A DNA stretch of 40,684 nucleotides, from assembly GCA_904420025.1 (NCBI GenBank), contig CAJFTW010000146.1:1-40684 (forward strand), in the 5' to 3' direction. A program made the translations under genes and the position numbers. This document shows, in pieces, positions 15,597 through 23,903 of the stretch; position 1 is the stretch's first letter, and each line of letters opens with the position of its first letter. The notes under the pieces are model-generated. The model worked only from the letters and a program-made list of their open reading frames with translations. It searched no databases and was not told where the DNA came from. This DNA comes from Candidatus Pseudolachnospira avium (GTDB lineage Bacteria; Bacillota; Clostridia; Lachnospirales; Lachnospiraceae).

Positions 15597-16573
15597 TAGA
15601 TGGAGTGGGGAGAACCATCGACTATGTCCGGATTTCCGTGACGGACCGCTGCAACCTGCGGTGCGTCTACTGTATGCCGGAGGAGGGAGTGCCCAGCATC
15701 CCCCACGGGCAGATTCTGCGGTTTGAGGAAATTCTCCGGGTATGCCGGGTGCTGGCCAAAAACGGAATCCGCAAGGTGAAGCTCACCGGCGGGGAGCCGC
15801 TGGTGCGAAAGGGGATTCTGGACCTGACAGCGGAGCTGAAGGCCATTCCAGGTATTGAAAACATAACCATTACCACCAACGGCGTTTTGTTGGAAGAACT
15901 GTATGACGGCCTGGTGGACGCGGGAATCGACGCCATCACCGTCAGCCTGGACACTCTGGATCCGCAGGTGTACCAAAGCATCACCCGGCGGGACGAGGCT
16001 GCCCGGGTCCGGAGAGGGCTGGAACGGGCTATGCGGGAGGGGCGTGTGCCCCTAAAGATCAACTGTGTGCCGGTGCTGGGTGTGGAAAAGCAGGAATTGC
16101 TGGACGTGGTGGAGCTGGCCCGCCATCACCGGGTTCATGTGCGGTTTATTGAGATGATGCCTATCGGCCTGGGCAGCGGCTTTCCTCTCCTGCGGGAGGA
16201 GGAGCTGCGGACTTTCCTGGAGAAGCACCTGGGCCCCCTGACGCCCTGTGACGATGTGCCGGGGAACGGGCCTTGCCGGTATTATGCGGCGGAGGGATTC
16301 CAGGGGCGGCTGGGCTTTATCAGCGCGGTGAGCCATCAGTTTTGCGACGGCTGCAACCGGATTCGCCTGACTGCGGACGGCTATCTGAAAACCTGTCTCC
16401 AGTATGACTGCGGGGCAGCGCTGAAGTCCATGCTCCAGGCTGGTTGTACGGATGCGGAACTGGAAGCGGTGATCCGGAAGGCCCTGGCGGACAAGCCCAA
16501 GGGCCACCACTTTGGGGATCAGGCTCCCTTTGCGGGGCGGGAAGAAAAGGGCATGTCCCAGATTGGAGGATGA
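15593..16573 (+). CDS. moaA: GTP 3',8-cyclase MoaA (radical SAM)
   Basis: MoaA starts pterin-cofactor synthesis by cyclising GTP. The 326-residue protein has the radical-SAM cluster C20xxxC24xxC27 ([13 protein letters not shown]), [11 protein letters not shown], the C-terminal second-cluster segment [21 protein letters not shown] and the functionally important terminal Gly-Gly (MSQIGG). It is coupled to moaC by ATGA and followed 4 bp later by the second MOSC gene. Nothing looks degraded, so the pathway is probably active. Confidence 0.96.
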   Translation: MIDGVGRTIDYVRISVTDRCNLRCVYCMPEEGVPSIPHGQILRFEEILRVCRVLAKNGIRKVKLTGGEPLVRKGILDLTAELKAIPGIENITITTNGVLLEELYDGLVDAGIDAITVSLDTLDPQVYQSITRRDEAARVRRGLERAMREGRVPLKINCVPVLGVEKQELLDVVELARHHRVHVRFIEMMPIGLGSGFPLLREEELRTFLEKHLGPLTPCDDVPGNGPCRYYAAEGFQGRLGFISAVSHQFCDGCNRIRLTADGYLKTCLQYDCGAALKSMLQAGCTDAELEAVIRKALADKPKGHHFGDQAPFAGREEKGMSQIGG

Positions 16574-16577
16574 AAAA

Positions 16578-17021
16578 ATGGGAAAAGTGATTGCGGTCTG
16601 TACCAGTGAGATCAAAGGGGTGCAGAAAAAGAATATACACGAGGGGCATTTTATAGAGGATTTTGGCATTGAGGGGGATGCCCACGCAGGCAAGTGGCAC
16701 CGGCAGGTGAGCCTGCTTTCCTACGACCGGATCCAGGAGTTCCGGGCCCGGGGTGCCCAGGTGGAGGACGGGGCCTTTGGGGAGAACCTGGTGGTGGAGG
16801 GCATTGACTTTAAGACCCTTCCCATCGGCACCAAATTCCGCTGCAACGATGTGGTGCTGGAGCTGACCCAGATCGGCAAGGAATGTCACCATGGCTGCGC
16901 CATTTTCCAGGCCATGGGCGACTGCATTATGCCTCGGGAGGGCGTGTTTACCCGGGTGCTCCACGGAGGGACGATCCGGGAGGGAGACAACCTGGAGATT
17001 ATGGAGGAGGACGCAAAATGA
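16578..17021 (+). CDS. MOSC domain protein (second copy)
   Basis: A 147-residue MOSC protein starting MGKVIAVCTSEIKGVQK, with FGIEGDAHAGKWHRQVSLL, GAFGENLVVEGIDF and the conserved Cys motif GKECHHGCAIFQAMGDC. It is a closer match to the classical bacterial stand-alone MOSC family encoded beside mogA than the first copy, which lacks the GAFGENL segment. ATG 16578 is taken as the start because it is preceded by GGAGGATG and begins the conserved domain. The stop overlaps the mogA start by 4 bp. A pterin-binding or sulfur-transfer role is inferred from the family. Confidence 0.9.
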   Translation: MGKVIAVCTSEIKGVQKKNIHEGHFIEDFGIEGDAHAGKWHRQVSLLSYDRIQEFRARGAQVEDGAFGENLVVEGIDFKTLPIGTKFRCNDVVLELTQIGKECHHGCAIFQAMGDCIMPREGVFTRVLHGGTIREGDNLEIMEEDAK

Positions 17022-17506
17022 GAGTGGCAATACTGACTTCCAGTGATTCCGGCTATGCAGGGGAACGGGAGGACCTGAGCGGCCCGGCCATTGCGGAGAT
17101 GGTGCAGGCAGAAGGGTATGAAGTGGTTTCCCGGACCATCCTGCCGGATGACCAGGAGATGCTGGAAAAAGAGATGATCCGGATCTGTGACAACGGGCTG
17201 GCGGATCTGCTGCTGACCACCGGCGGCACCGGCTTTTCCCCTCGGGATGTGATGCCGGAGGCCACAGCGGCGGTGGCCCAGCGGATGGTGCCGGGGATTC
17301 CGGAGGCCATGCGGGCCTACAGCATGCAGTTTACCAAGCGCTCCATGCTCAGCCGGGCGGCCAGCGGCATCCGGAACCGGACGCTGATTGTGAACCTGCC
17401 CGGCAGCCCCAAGGCGGTGCGGGAATGCCTGGAGTACATTCTCCCGGAGCTGCACCACGGGCTGGAGATCCTGCTGGGCCAGACCGGAAACTGCGCCCGG
17501 CACTGA
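17018..17506 (+). CDS. mogA: Molybdopterin adenylyltransferase (MogA/MoaB family)
   Basis: The 162-residue enzyme adenylates the pterin before MoeA inserts the metal. Family motifs are AILTSSDSGYAGEREDLSGP near the N-terminus, LLLTTGGTGFSPRDVMPEA near residue 65 and RTLIVNLPGSPKAVRECLEYILP near the C-terminus. The start at 17018 overlaps the MOSC stop (ATGA). It is the last gene of the tungsten locus and is followed by a strong terminator. MogA and MoaB cannot be separated with confidence from sequence alone. Confidence 0.92.
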   Translation: MRVAILTSSDSGYAGEREDLSGPAIAEMVQAEGYEVVSRTILPDDQEMLEKEMIRICDNGLADLLLTTGGTGFSPRDVMPEATAAVAQRMVPGIPEAMRAYSMQFTKRSMLSRAASGIRNRTLIVNLPGSPKAVRECLEYILPELHHGLEILLGQTGNCARH

Positions 17507-17569
17507 GGCAGGGCGGAACCTTTGCGGGGAAAAACGGAAAGGATCGAATATCCTATAAAGTAAAGGCAG

Positions 17570-17618
17570 AAATCCCGTGGGACGGGCGGAACGGCGCCTG
17601 AGTCCGGCGGGATTTTTT
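17570..17618 (+). terminator. Intrinsic terminator after mogA
   Basis: AAATCCCG (17570-17577) pairs with CGGGATTT (17608-17615), with an inner GGGAC/GTCC contribution, and a T run extends to 17618. It ends the tungsten locus, and the convergent LysR gene ends 9 bp further on. Confidence 0.85.
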
Positions 17619-17626
17619 GTAGCCTT

Positions 17627-18532
17627 TTAGTGGGGATGATGATAAAAATCCAGGGCAAAATTCCAGAAATCCAGGGCGGTCTCTGTGATCAGCGGGTCTT
17701 TCTGGCGGAGCAGAAAAAGGGTGCGCAGAGAAGCGCAGTCCTCCAGCTCCAGAATACGGATGCCCGGGTACAGTTCTTTCATGAAACCGCTCTCCGGCAG
17801 CAAGGCCACCGCCAGTCCCTCCTGAACCATGTGCAGCTTGAAAAAAATATTGTCCGTTTGGGCAAAGATTTTGGGAAAGAAACCGGCAGATTGGCAGAGG
17901 GAATAGGTGACATCCTGGAAAAACACATTGTTCTGAAGCATGGTGATAAAGGGCTTTTCCCTCAGATCCTTCAGGCAGACGGAAGTCTGCTCCGGGGAAA
18001 ACTGAGGGTCCCGTGTGGAGGCGATCAGCATATACCGTTCCTGAAACAGCGGCTGGCTGACCCAGAAATTTTCCGTCTGCCCCGGGTTGTTCTCGCTGGG
18101 GGTGCTGCGGAGAATGAAGTCCGGATACTGGGACTGCTTCAGCTGTTCTCCCAGGATTTTGGACCCTACCGTGAAGGTGACGCCGGGGTTCAGCCGGGCG
18201 TAGGCGGATACACAGGGGGTCAGGATGGGCATAAAGGTATAGCAGAGGATGGTGATATGCCCCACTGTGTCATAGTGAGAGTTCCGGACGGCAAACATGC
18301 CGCTCTCCAGCGAAGAAAGCGCCTGCTCACAGTAGCGGGCAAAATCTTCCCCCTGCTTGTTGATTTTGACCTGCTTTCCAATCCGGTCAAACAGTTTTAC
18401 GCCCAGTTCGTTTTCCAGTGCGGAGATGCTTTTGCTCAGAGCCGGCTGGGAGATATTCAGATAATCGGCGGTGATGGAAAAATGCTCATGTTTTTTCAGT
18501 TCCAGAAAATAGCGCAGCTGATTCAGTTCCAT
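17627..18532 (-). CDS. LysR-family transcriptional regulator
   Basis: 301 residues from the minus-strand ATG at 18532, with GGAGG just upstream. The N-terminal winged helix reads MELNQLRYFLELKKHEHFS, ADYLNISQPALSKSISALENELGVKLFDR, standard LysR. The rest is an effector-binding domain with AVALLPESG near residue 235. The gene is divergent from the permease/hydrolase operon at 18720-22880 and convergent with the mogA end, so it more likely controls the permease operon. The effector is unknown, perhaps the transported ester or acid. Confidence 0.9.
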   Translation of the reverse strand: MELNQLRYFLELKKHEHFSITADYLNISQPALSKSISALENELGVKLFDRIGKQVKINKQGEDFARYCEQALSSLESGMFAVRNSHYDTVGHITILCYTFMPILTPCVSAYARLNPGVTFTVGSKILGEQLKQSQYPDFILRSTPSENNPGQTENFWVSQPLFQERYMLIASTRDPQFSPEQTSVCLKDLREKPFITMLQNNVFFQDVTYSLCQSAGFFPKIFAQTDNIFFKLHMVQEGLAVALLPESGFMKELYPGIRILELEDCASLRTLFLLRQKDPLITETALDFWNFALDFYHHPH

Positions 18533-18622
18533 GGAAAGCCTCCTTTTCCAACCCATTATAGAAAAAATACAGAGGCTTGTAAAGAGGAACGCTGGGGCGC
18601 CCAAAAACGCTTTTCAGTTATC

Positions 18623-18682
18623 CTGTTATAACAACAGAATTATTGATGTTTCCTATCAGCTCCTTTATATTAAATATATACT
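18623..18682 (+). promoter_or_regulatory. Divergent control region of LysR and the permease operon
   Basis: CTGTT-ATAAC-AACAG (18623-18637) is an inverted repeat of the T-N11-A kind bound by LysR proteins. TATACT (18677-18682) is a good -10 box toward the permease, but no good -35 box stands 16-18 bases before it, as expected for an activator-dependent promoter. Confidence 0.5.
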
Positions 18683-18719
18683 TTCCGGAAAGAGAAAAAA
18701 AGAGGCTTAGGAGGAAACT

Positions 18720-20021
18720 ATGAACGGTATTACAGTCATTGCCATTCTGATGGTGGTACTGGTGATTCTGGCGGGATTCCAGAAACGGATCCCCATGTAT
18801 TTTGCCCTGATTTTTATTCCGATTCTGGCCGCTCTCTGTCTGGGTTACAGCATTCCGGAGATCAGCACGGCTATTCTGGCAAAAATGAACGAGAGCATGT
18901 CTTCCGGCGGCTATCTGCTGCTGTTCGCCCTGATTTACTTTTCCATGCTTACGGAAAGCGGTATGTTTGAGACGGTCATCGGGGCGCTGACCCGTTTGAT
19001 CGGGGACCGGATGAATGTGATTCTTCTGATGGTTTTGACCACCGTGGTGGCTCTGATCTGCGGCCTTACCGCCCAGATTACCGTCACCTTCCTGATTATT
19101 TTTCCGGTGTTGCTGCCGTTGTACAAAAAATACAACTTCAGTCGGGAAGCCTGCTTTATCCTGGCCCAGACCGCATTGGCGATTATGATGATTGTGCCCT
19201 GGAGTGCCGGCGCTATCAATGTGTCTGTGGTAATCGGCTGTGAGCCGGCAGAGCTGGCGGCGGCCGCTTCCAAGACGGCCCTCTGCATGATTCCCGGTGT
19301 TCTTTTCCAGTATGTTTATTTTGGCTATAAGCACTGGAAAAAAGTGGGAAGCTTTAAGCTGGCGGTGGCAGTGGAGACCGAAGAACAGAAAGAGGAGTCC
19401 GGCCTGCGCCGTCCCAAAATGTTCTGGCCCAATCTCCTGGTATTCCTGATCCTGATGGTGGGCTTGGTGGCGTTCTCCATTCCGCCGTATATGGCGTTCA
19501 TGGCCGGCGCCCTGTATATGATCGTGTTCAATTATCCCAAGGAATTCGGAAAGCTGGTTATCAAAGCGGCAGGGCAGTATGTCAATGTGCTGCTGATGCT
19601 GATTGGAATCAGCGTTTACCTGGCTGTCTTTACGGATATGGGGATGGTGCCGGCCATCGGTGACCTGCTGATCTCCATCTTCCCGGAATTCCTGATGGAA
19701 TATCTGCATGTGATCATGCTGATTCCCATTGTGCTCATTGTCCGTTTTGTCCCCAGCCGGGTGTACACCACCCTGTATCCGGTGTTCATCGCCGTGGGCG
19801 CTCAGTTCGGCCTGGCTCCCATGCAGGTGGTTTCCCCGTATCTGGTAAACATGGCCTTGGCCACCGGATCTACGCCTTTTAACACGGCCACTATCCTGGG
19901 GTGTTCTTTGCTGGAGATTGACCTGTATAAATACTGCCGGCTGGCCGTGGGACTGCAGACGGTGACAAACCTGATTTCCATTGCCTGCGGCCTGCTGTTC
20001 GGCGTTATTGCCCTTCCGTGA
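18720..20021 (+). CDS. Ion-transporter-superfamily permease (CitMHS/SLC13-like)
   Basis: A 433-residue protein with 11-12 hydrophobic segments and only one long hydrophilic loop (around residues 215-240). SGMFETVIGALTRLIGDRMNVILL, ICGLTAQITVTFLIIFPVLLPLY and NMALATGSTPFNTATILGC resemble the CitMHS/ion transporter superfamily of organic-anion symporters. It starts with GAGGAAACTATG. It is the first gene after the LysR control region, followed by three hydrolases, so it probably imports an organic acid or an ester substrate. The exact family and substrate are uncertain. Confidence 0.75.
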   Translation: MNGITVIAILMVVLVILAGFQKRIPMYFALIFIPILAALCLGYSIPEISTAILAKMNESMSSGGYLLLFALIYFSMLTESGMFETVIGALTRLIGDRMNVILLMVLTTVVALICGLTAQITVTFLIIFPVLLPLYKKYNFSREACFILAQTALAIMMIVPWSAGAINVSVVIGCEPAELAAAASKTALCMIPGVLFQYVYFGYKHWKKVGSFKLAVAVETEEQKEESGLRRPKMFWPNLLVFLILMVGLVAFSIPPYMAFMAGALYMIVFNYPKEFGKLVIKAAGQYVNVLLMLIGISVYLAVFTDMGMVPAIGDLLISIFPEFLMEYLHVIMLIPIVLIVRFVPSRVYTTLYPVFIAVGAQFGLAPMQVVSPYLVNMALATGSTPFNTATILGCSLLEIDLYKYCRLAVGLQTVTNLISIACGLLFGVIALP

Positions 20022-20030
20022 GCAGCGGCA

Positions 20031-20060
20031 GGCGGGCCGGAGCGGTGTGGCAAGCCCGCC
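20031..20060 (+). terminator. Intercistronic hairpin after the permease gene
   Basis: GGCGGGC (20031-20037) and GCCCGCC (20054-20060) form a 7-bp GC stem with a loop of 16 bases and no T run. It probably tunes or stabilises mRNA instead of stopping transcription. Confidence 0.35.
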
Positions 20061-20104
20061 CCGGCAGAAAGATTCTTACTATAAAAGACGAGGAGGCATA
20101 GAAT

Positions 20105-21007
20105 ATGAAGTTCAATCGTTTTGGCAATATGATGCCGTTGCCGGAGGAAAAGAAAAAACCGTATCTGCTGTATGAGGAGCCCTTCCGGATTGCCGGCAAC
20201 CTGTATTTTGTGGGGAACCGCTGGTGCTCCAGCCATCTGATTGACACGGGAGAGGGACTGATTCTGCTGGACACCCCCTGCGCCTCCGCAGTCAGCGGGC
20301 TCATTGACGCCATCTACCGCCTGGGCTTTCAGCTGCGGGACCTGAAGTATATTGTGGTGTCCCACGCCCATCCGGACCACTATGGCGCGGTCAACGCCCT
20401 GGTTCACCTGACCGGTGCCAAAACCTTCCTGGGCGAGGTGGATGCTCGGGATATGAGGGAAAATCCGGAGCGGCTGGAGGGTATGAATAAGAATCTGGAT
20501 CCCTTCAACGAGAGCTTTGTGCCGGACGTGGAACTGGCGGACGGGGATGTGGTGGAACTGGGGAACACCCGGATGCGCTGCGTATGGACGCCGGGACATA
20601 CCGTGGGTGTCATGTCCCATTTCTGGGAGCTGGAGGATGAGGGCGTCACCCGGAAGGTGGGCATCTACGGCGGAGCCGGTTTTGCATCCCTCTCCCCGGA
20701 GCGCCTGCGGAAGAACGGCCTGCCCATGAGTCTGCGGGATCAGTTCCTGGAGTCCATTGACAAGGTGTGGGAGGAACCGGTGGACATTATGCTGGGCAAC
20801 CATCCCTTCCATAATGACACCTATCCCAAGCGGCAGCGGGTTCTCCGGGGTGAGAAAGATGCCTTTGTGGATCCCGGTGAATGGCACCGCTTCCTTCAGG
20901 AACTGAAGGATCTGTTTCTGGCGTTCCGGGAAATGCCTCAGGAAGAGATTGACAAAATTTACAGCGTCAGCCAATGGGAGATGTACTATGGGGAGGGAAA
21001 ACAATGA
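20105..21007 (+). CDS. Metallo-beta-lactamase-fold hydrolase
   Basis: A 300-residue MBL-fold enzyme with the metal-binding HAHPDH motif at residues 87-92 and a third-site His165 in WTPGHTVG. The late motif is LGNHPFHNDT. Where most family members have Gly-Asp at the fourth motif (the bridging Asp), this protein reads IYGGAGFASL, so the Asp is missing. GGAG in place of GD may mark a subfamily, or may leave only one metal site. The gene has an ATG with GAGGAGG upstream and overlaps the first alpha/beta hydrolase by 4 bp. A lactonase or thioester/ester hydrolase role is possible but not shown. Confidence 0.85.
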   Translation: MKFNRFGNMMPLPEEKKKPYLLYEEPFRIAGNLYFVGNRWCSSHLIDTGEGLILLDTPCASAVSGLIDAIYRLGFQLRDLKYIVVSHAHPDHYGAVNALVHLTGAKTFLGEVDARDMRENPERLEGMNKNLDPFNESFVPDVELADGDVVELGNTRMRCVWTPGHTVGVMSHFWELEDEGVTRKVGIYGGAGFASLSPERLRKNGLPMSLRDQFLESIDKVWEEPVDIMLGNHPFHNDTYPKRQRVLRGEKDAFVDPGEWHRFLQELKDLFLAFREMPQEEIDKIYSVSQWEMYYGEGKQ

Positions 21008-21906
21008 TCCGGTATCGCCTGCATCCCAGTTTCCGGGACTGGAACAAACCGGGGGAACGGCAGAAGAACAGTGCCTGGCAGCCGCCGGAGGGACTGGAAA
21101 CCCTGTATCGCGCGGTTCCCAGCCGGGAACCGGGAAGGAAGATTGAAATCAAGATCTTCCGGCCGACCGGAAAGGAGGGGGAACCTCTTCCCATAATCCT
21201 GGATGTCCATGGCGGCGGCTTTACCCGCGGAACCTATGAGTTCGACAACAAGCGCTGCACTTTTCTGGCCATGGGGGTGCCGGCGGTGGTGGTGGCATTG
21301 AATTACCGCCTGGCGCCGGAGTACCGGTTCCCGGCGGCGCTGGAGGACTGTCTGGATGTCTGGAATTGGATGCATGAGGAAGGCGGCCGGCTGGGCGGAG
21401 ACCCGGAACGGATGGGCTTATACGGAACCAGCGCCGGCGGCTGCATCTGTGCCGGCATGGCTTTCTATATTCGGGATCATGGCGGGCCGCGGATCCGGCT
21501 CAACGCCCTGAACACGCCGGTGCTGGGCCTTGGCCCCACCCTGTCCGGCGAGCAGATGCGCTACGATGCGCCGATTATCACAGGCCACGACCTGGCCAGC
21601 CGTGTCCGCCTGTACTGCGGGGATCTGAACGGACAGATGCCCTCATACTATGCGGTTCCCAATGTGGCGCTGGACTGTTCCGAGTTGCCTCCTACGCTGG
21701 TGATTGCGGCGGAATATGACCCGCTGCGGGATCAGAGTATGGAGTATGTGCGGAAACTGCAGAAAGACGCGATACCGGTGGAGTTTTATCTGATGCCCCG
21801 CTGTGTCCATGGCTTCAATAACAAAGACTGTGATGTGAGCCAGTGGATCAATGAGGGTACGGTTCTGTCCTTCCGCCGGGAATTTACCAAGGAGGATAAT
21901 CCATGA
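21004..21906 (+). CDS. Alpha/beta hydrolase, HSL-type esterase (first copy)
   Basis: 300 residues with the HSL/lipase oxyanion motif HGGG at residues 69-72 and the nucleophile elbow GTSAGG with Ser143. EYDPLRD and CVHGF supply the likely Asp and His of the triad. The start is the ATG at 21004, coupled to the MBL gene by ATGA, with GGGGAGGG upstream. There is no signal peptide, so it acts in the cytoplasm. With the neighbouring paralogue it probably cleaves carboxyl esters brought in by the permease. Confidence 0.9.
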   Translation: MIRYRLHPSFRDWNKPGERQKNSAWQPPEGLETLYRAVPSREPGRKIEIKIFRPTGKEGEPLPIILDVHGGGFTRGTYEFDNKRCTFLAMGVPAVVVALNYRLAPEYRFPAALEDCLDVWNWMHEEGGRLGGDPERMGLYGTSAGGCICAGMAFYIRDHGGPRIRLNALNTPVLGLGPTLSGEQMRYDAPIITGHDLASRVRLYCGDLNGQMPSYYAVPNVALDCSELPPTLVIAAEYDPLRDQSMEYVRKLQKDAIPVEFYLMPRCVHGFNNKDCDVSQWINEGTVLSFRREFTKEDNP

Positions 21907-22880
21907 AAAAAGAACCATATCTGACTTATCAGCTGCTGCACGCATCGTATCTCCGGGATCAGCCGGTGGATGAGGAGGCTGTACAAAAAACAAGAGCCAT
22001 GCGGCAGGCGTACCGGATGCCGGCAGATATGACGCTGGAAGACCGGATCCTGCCGGGACATCCCCAGGGGAAAAAAGAGCTGAAGGTGCGGATTTACCGC
22101 CCGGCCAGTGAAACCCCGCTGCCGATGGTGCTGAATTTCCACGGGGGAGGCTGGATGGCCGGCAACCTAGACGGGGATGACATCCGCTGTGTGGAACTGG
22201 CCAAGAGGATACCGGCCATTGTGATCTCGGTGGAGTATACCCTGTGCAGGCCGGAAGGTCCGCATTTTCCGGCTCCTCTGATGGACTGCTGGCAGGCGTA
22301 CCGGTGGGCTGCGGAACACGGAAGCGAGGTAGGAGGAGATCCGGGACTCCTGGGGATCCACGGAAGCAGCGCAGGCGGCAATCTGGCAGCCGGCCTGGCC
22401 CTGTATATCCGGGACAAAGGCGGGGCCCCCTGTTCTCTGGCCGTGCTCAACTGTCCCTGCCTGTACCTGGATTTTAATGAAACCATCGGCTTTCATCAAA
22501 ATTATGAGGTGCGCTTGGGAAAACCGGTCTATCATCTGGGAGCGGAGCGGGCCTACCTGGGAGATCTGGACGGCCAGGCCCCCAGCTACTATGCCTTTCC
22601 GGGACACTGTCCGGATCTCCGGAGCCTGTGTCCCCATATGATCATTGCGGCAGAGTATGATTCTCTGCGGGATGATGCCATCCGCTATATGACCCGACTG
22701 GTAGCCACTGGAATCCGTACAGATTTCCAGCTGGCGGCCCGTACCTATCATTGTTTTACCGGCATGCCCAACGCATATACGGATTTAACCAATGACATAA
22801 TTGCCTTTGCTTTCCGGCGGGAGTTTGGCATGCTGAAGGAGTCCGGTGGGGAAGACGGCGAACCGGTGCGGGAATCCTGA
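21903..22880 (+). CDS. Alpha/beta hydrolase, HSL-type esterase (second copy)
   Basis: 325 residues; paralogue of the preceding gene, to which it is coupled by ATGA. HGGGWMAG at 80-87 and GSSAGG with Ser156 are the oxyanion and nucleophile motifs. EYDSLRDDA and TYHCFTG give the candidate Asp and His. Its N-terminus (about 50 residues) is more divergent and charged than that of the first copy. Two different esterases after one permease suggest two ester bonds or two related substrates. Confidence 0.9.
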   Translation: MKKEPYLTYQLLHASYLRDQPVDEEAVQKTRAMRQAYRMPADMTLEDRILPGHPQGKKELKVRIYRPASETPLPMVLNFHGGGWMAGNLDGDDIRCVELAKRIPAIVISVEYTLCRPEGPHFPAPLMDCWQAYRWAAEHGSEVGGDPGLLGIHGSSAGGNLAAGLALYIRDKGGAPCSLAVLNCPCLYLDFNETIGFHQNYEVRLGKPVYHLGAERAYLGDLDGQAPSYYAFPGHCPDLRSLCPHMIIAAEYDSLRDDAIRYMTRLVATGIRTDFQLAARTYHCFTGMPNAYTDLTNDIIAFAFRREFGMLKESGGEDGEPVRES

Positions 22881-22955
22881 CTGAAAGTTTTCCGTACCGT
22901 CACACGGAGAGCGTTTTCCGCATAGAATAGAGCAAAGCAAGCGGGAGGCGCTTCC

Positions 22956-23210
22956 ATGCGGATTTGCGATTTGCAGGAGAAGGAAGTCATCAATGTCTGT
23001 GACTGCCGGCGGCTGGGGTTTGTGGCGGATTTGGAATTTGATATATGCAATGGGCAGATCCTGGCGCTGATTGTGCCGGGGCCTGCCCAGTTCTGCGGTT
23101 TCCTGGGCCGGGACTGCGACTATGTGATCCCCTTCTGCCAGGTGAAGCAGATCGGGGAGGATATTATTCTGGTGGACATCCGGGTGGAAGAGTGCCAAGT
23201 GCGGCGGTGA
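22956..23210 (+). CDS. YlmC/YmxH-family PRC-barrel protein
   Basis: An 84-residue PRC-barrel protein of the YlmC/YmxH family, often found in spore-forming Firmicutes. It starts MRICDLQEKEVINV, with GFVADLEFDICNGQILALIVPG and a C-terminal IPFCQVKQIGEDIILVD. It is a single-gene unit with GGGAGG upstream and a strong terminator after it. Its cellular role in the family is not well understood. Confidence 0.88.
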   Translation: MRICDLQEKEVINVCDCRRLGFVADLEFDICNGQILALIVPGPAQFCGFLGRDCDYVIPFCQVKQIGEDIILVDIRVEECQVRR

Positions 23211-23216
23211 GGCGAA

Positions 23217-23259
23217 AGGCATTCCTCCGGCCTGAAGGCCGGGGGGAATGCCTGTTTTT
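23217..23259 (+). terminator. Strong intrinsic terminator
   Basis: A long stem, AGGCATTCCTCCGGCC with GGCCGGGGGGAATGCCT around a TGAA loop, is followed by GTTTTTATTTT. It closes the YlmC/YmxH unit. Confidence 0.93.
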
Positions 23260-23275
23260 ATTTTCATACGATTCC

Positions 23276-23326
23276 TTGACTTTCCGGGAATACTGGTTAT
23301 AATAGACAACTGTTAACCTGTATAAC
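23276..23326 (+). promoter_or_regulatory. Promoter and possible MarR operator
   Basis: TTGACT (23276-23281) and TATAAT (23298-23303) are 16 bases apart. GTTATA (23296-23301) recurs inverted as TATAAC (23321-23326), enclosing AACTGTTAACC. Repeats over a -10 box ahead of a marR gene suggest autoregulation. Confidence 0.6.
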
Positions 23327-23378
23327 TATTTGCAGACTTACCATTTGCTGTCTGCATAACCGGAAGGAGGAAATCCAC

Positions 23379-23903
23379 GTGCAAGAGACGGGAGGACGCC
23401 GGATGGAGGAGTTGGTCCGGCTGATTCATCGCATGCGGATGGCGTGCCGGAATTTGCAGGCCTTTGATGGGCTTCATCCGGGCGCCTTTTTTACGTTGGC
23501 AGCCATCGGCTGCTGCCTGGAGGGGCCGGACCCGCAGGGACGGCCGGAAATGCCAGGGCAGCCGGAGGCTTCCGGAAAGGGGGAGGCCGGAGAGGGGACT
23601 GAGAAGCCGGGCATCACGGTGACGCAGCTGGCCCATCGCCTGTCCATCTCCAACCCGGCTGCATCCAAGATGCTCCGGGGACTGGAGGAAAAAGGATATA
23701 TCCGGCGGCTGCCGGATCCGGAGGACCGGCGGATTACCTACATTGCTCTTTCGCCGGAGGGGAGCCAGATCTTGGACCGTGCCCGGAGACAGGCGGATCA
23801 GCTGGCGGACAACCTGGTTTCCCGGATGGGGAAAGAGGAGATGGAGGAGCTGCTGCGCCTGTGCCGCAAGCTGGCTGATCTGATGGAGGAGGATACCGTA
23901 TGA
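23379..23903 (+). CDS. MarR-family transcriptional regulator with a low-complexity insert
   Basis: 174 residues starting at GTG 23379 (AAGGAGG upstream). The winged helix is clear: TVTQLAHRLSISNPAASKMLRGLEEKGYIRRL and PDPEDRRITYIALSPEG. Between the first helices and this domain lies a Gly/Pro/Glu-rich stretch of about 30 residues (48-78), rare in MarR proteins. The gene overlaps the first exporter gene by 4 bp (ATGA), so the regulator probably represses its own operon, responding to a compound exported by the transporter. Confidence 0.9.
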   Translation: MQETGGRRMEELVRLIHRMRMACRNLQAFDGLHPGAFFTLAAIGCCLEGPDPQGRPEMPGQPEASGKGEAGEGTEKPGITVTQLAHRLSISNPAASKMLRGLEEKGYIRRLPDPEDRRITYIALSPEGSQILDRARRQADQLADNLVSRMGKEEMEELLRLCRKLADLMEEDTV

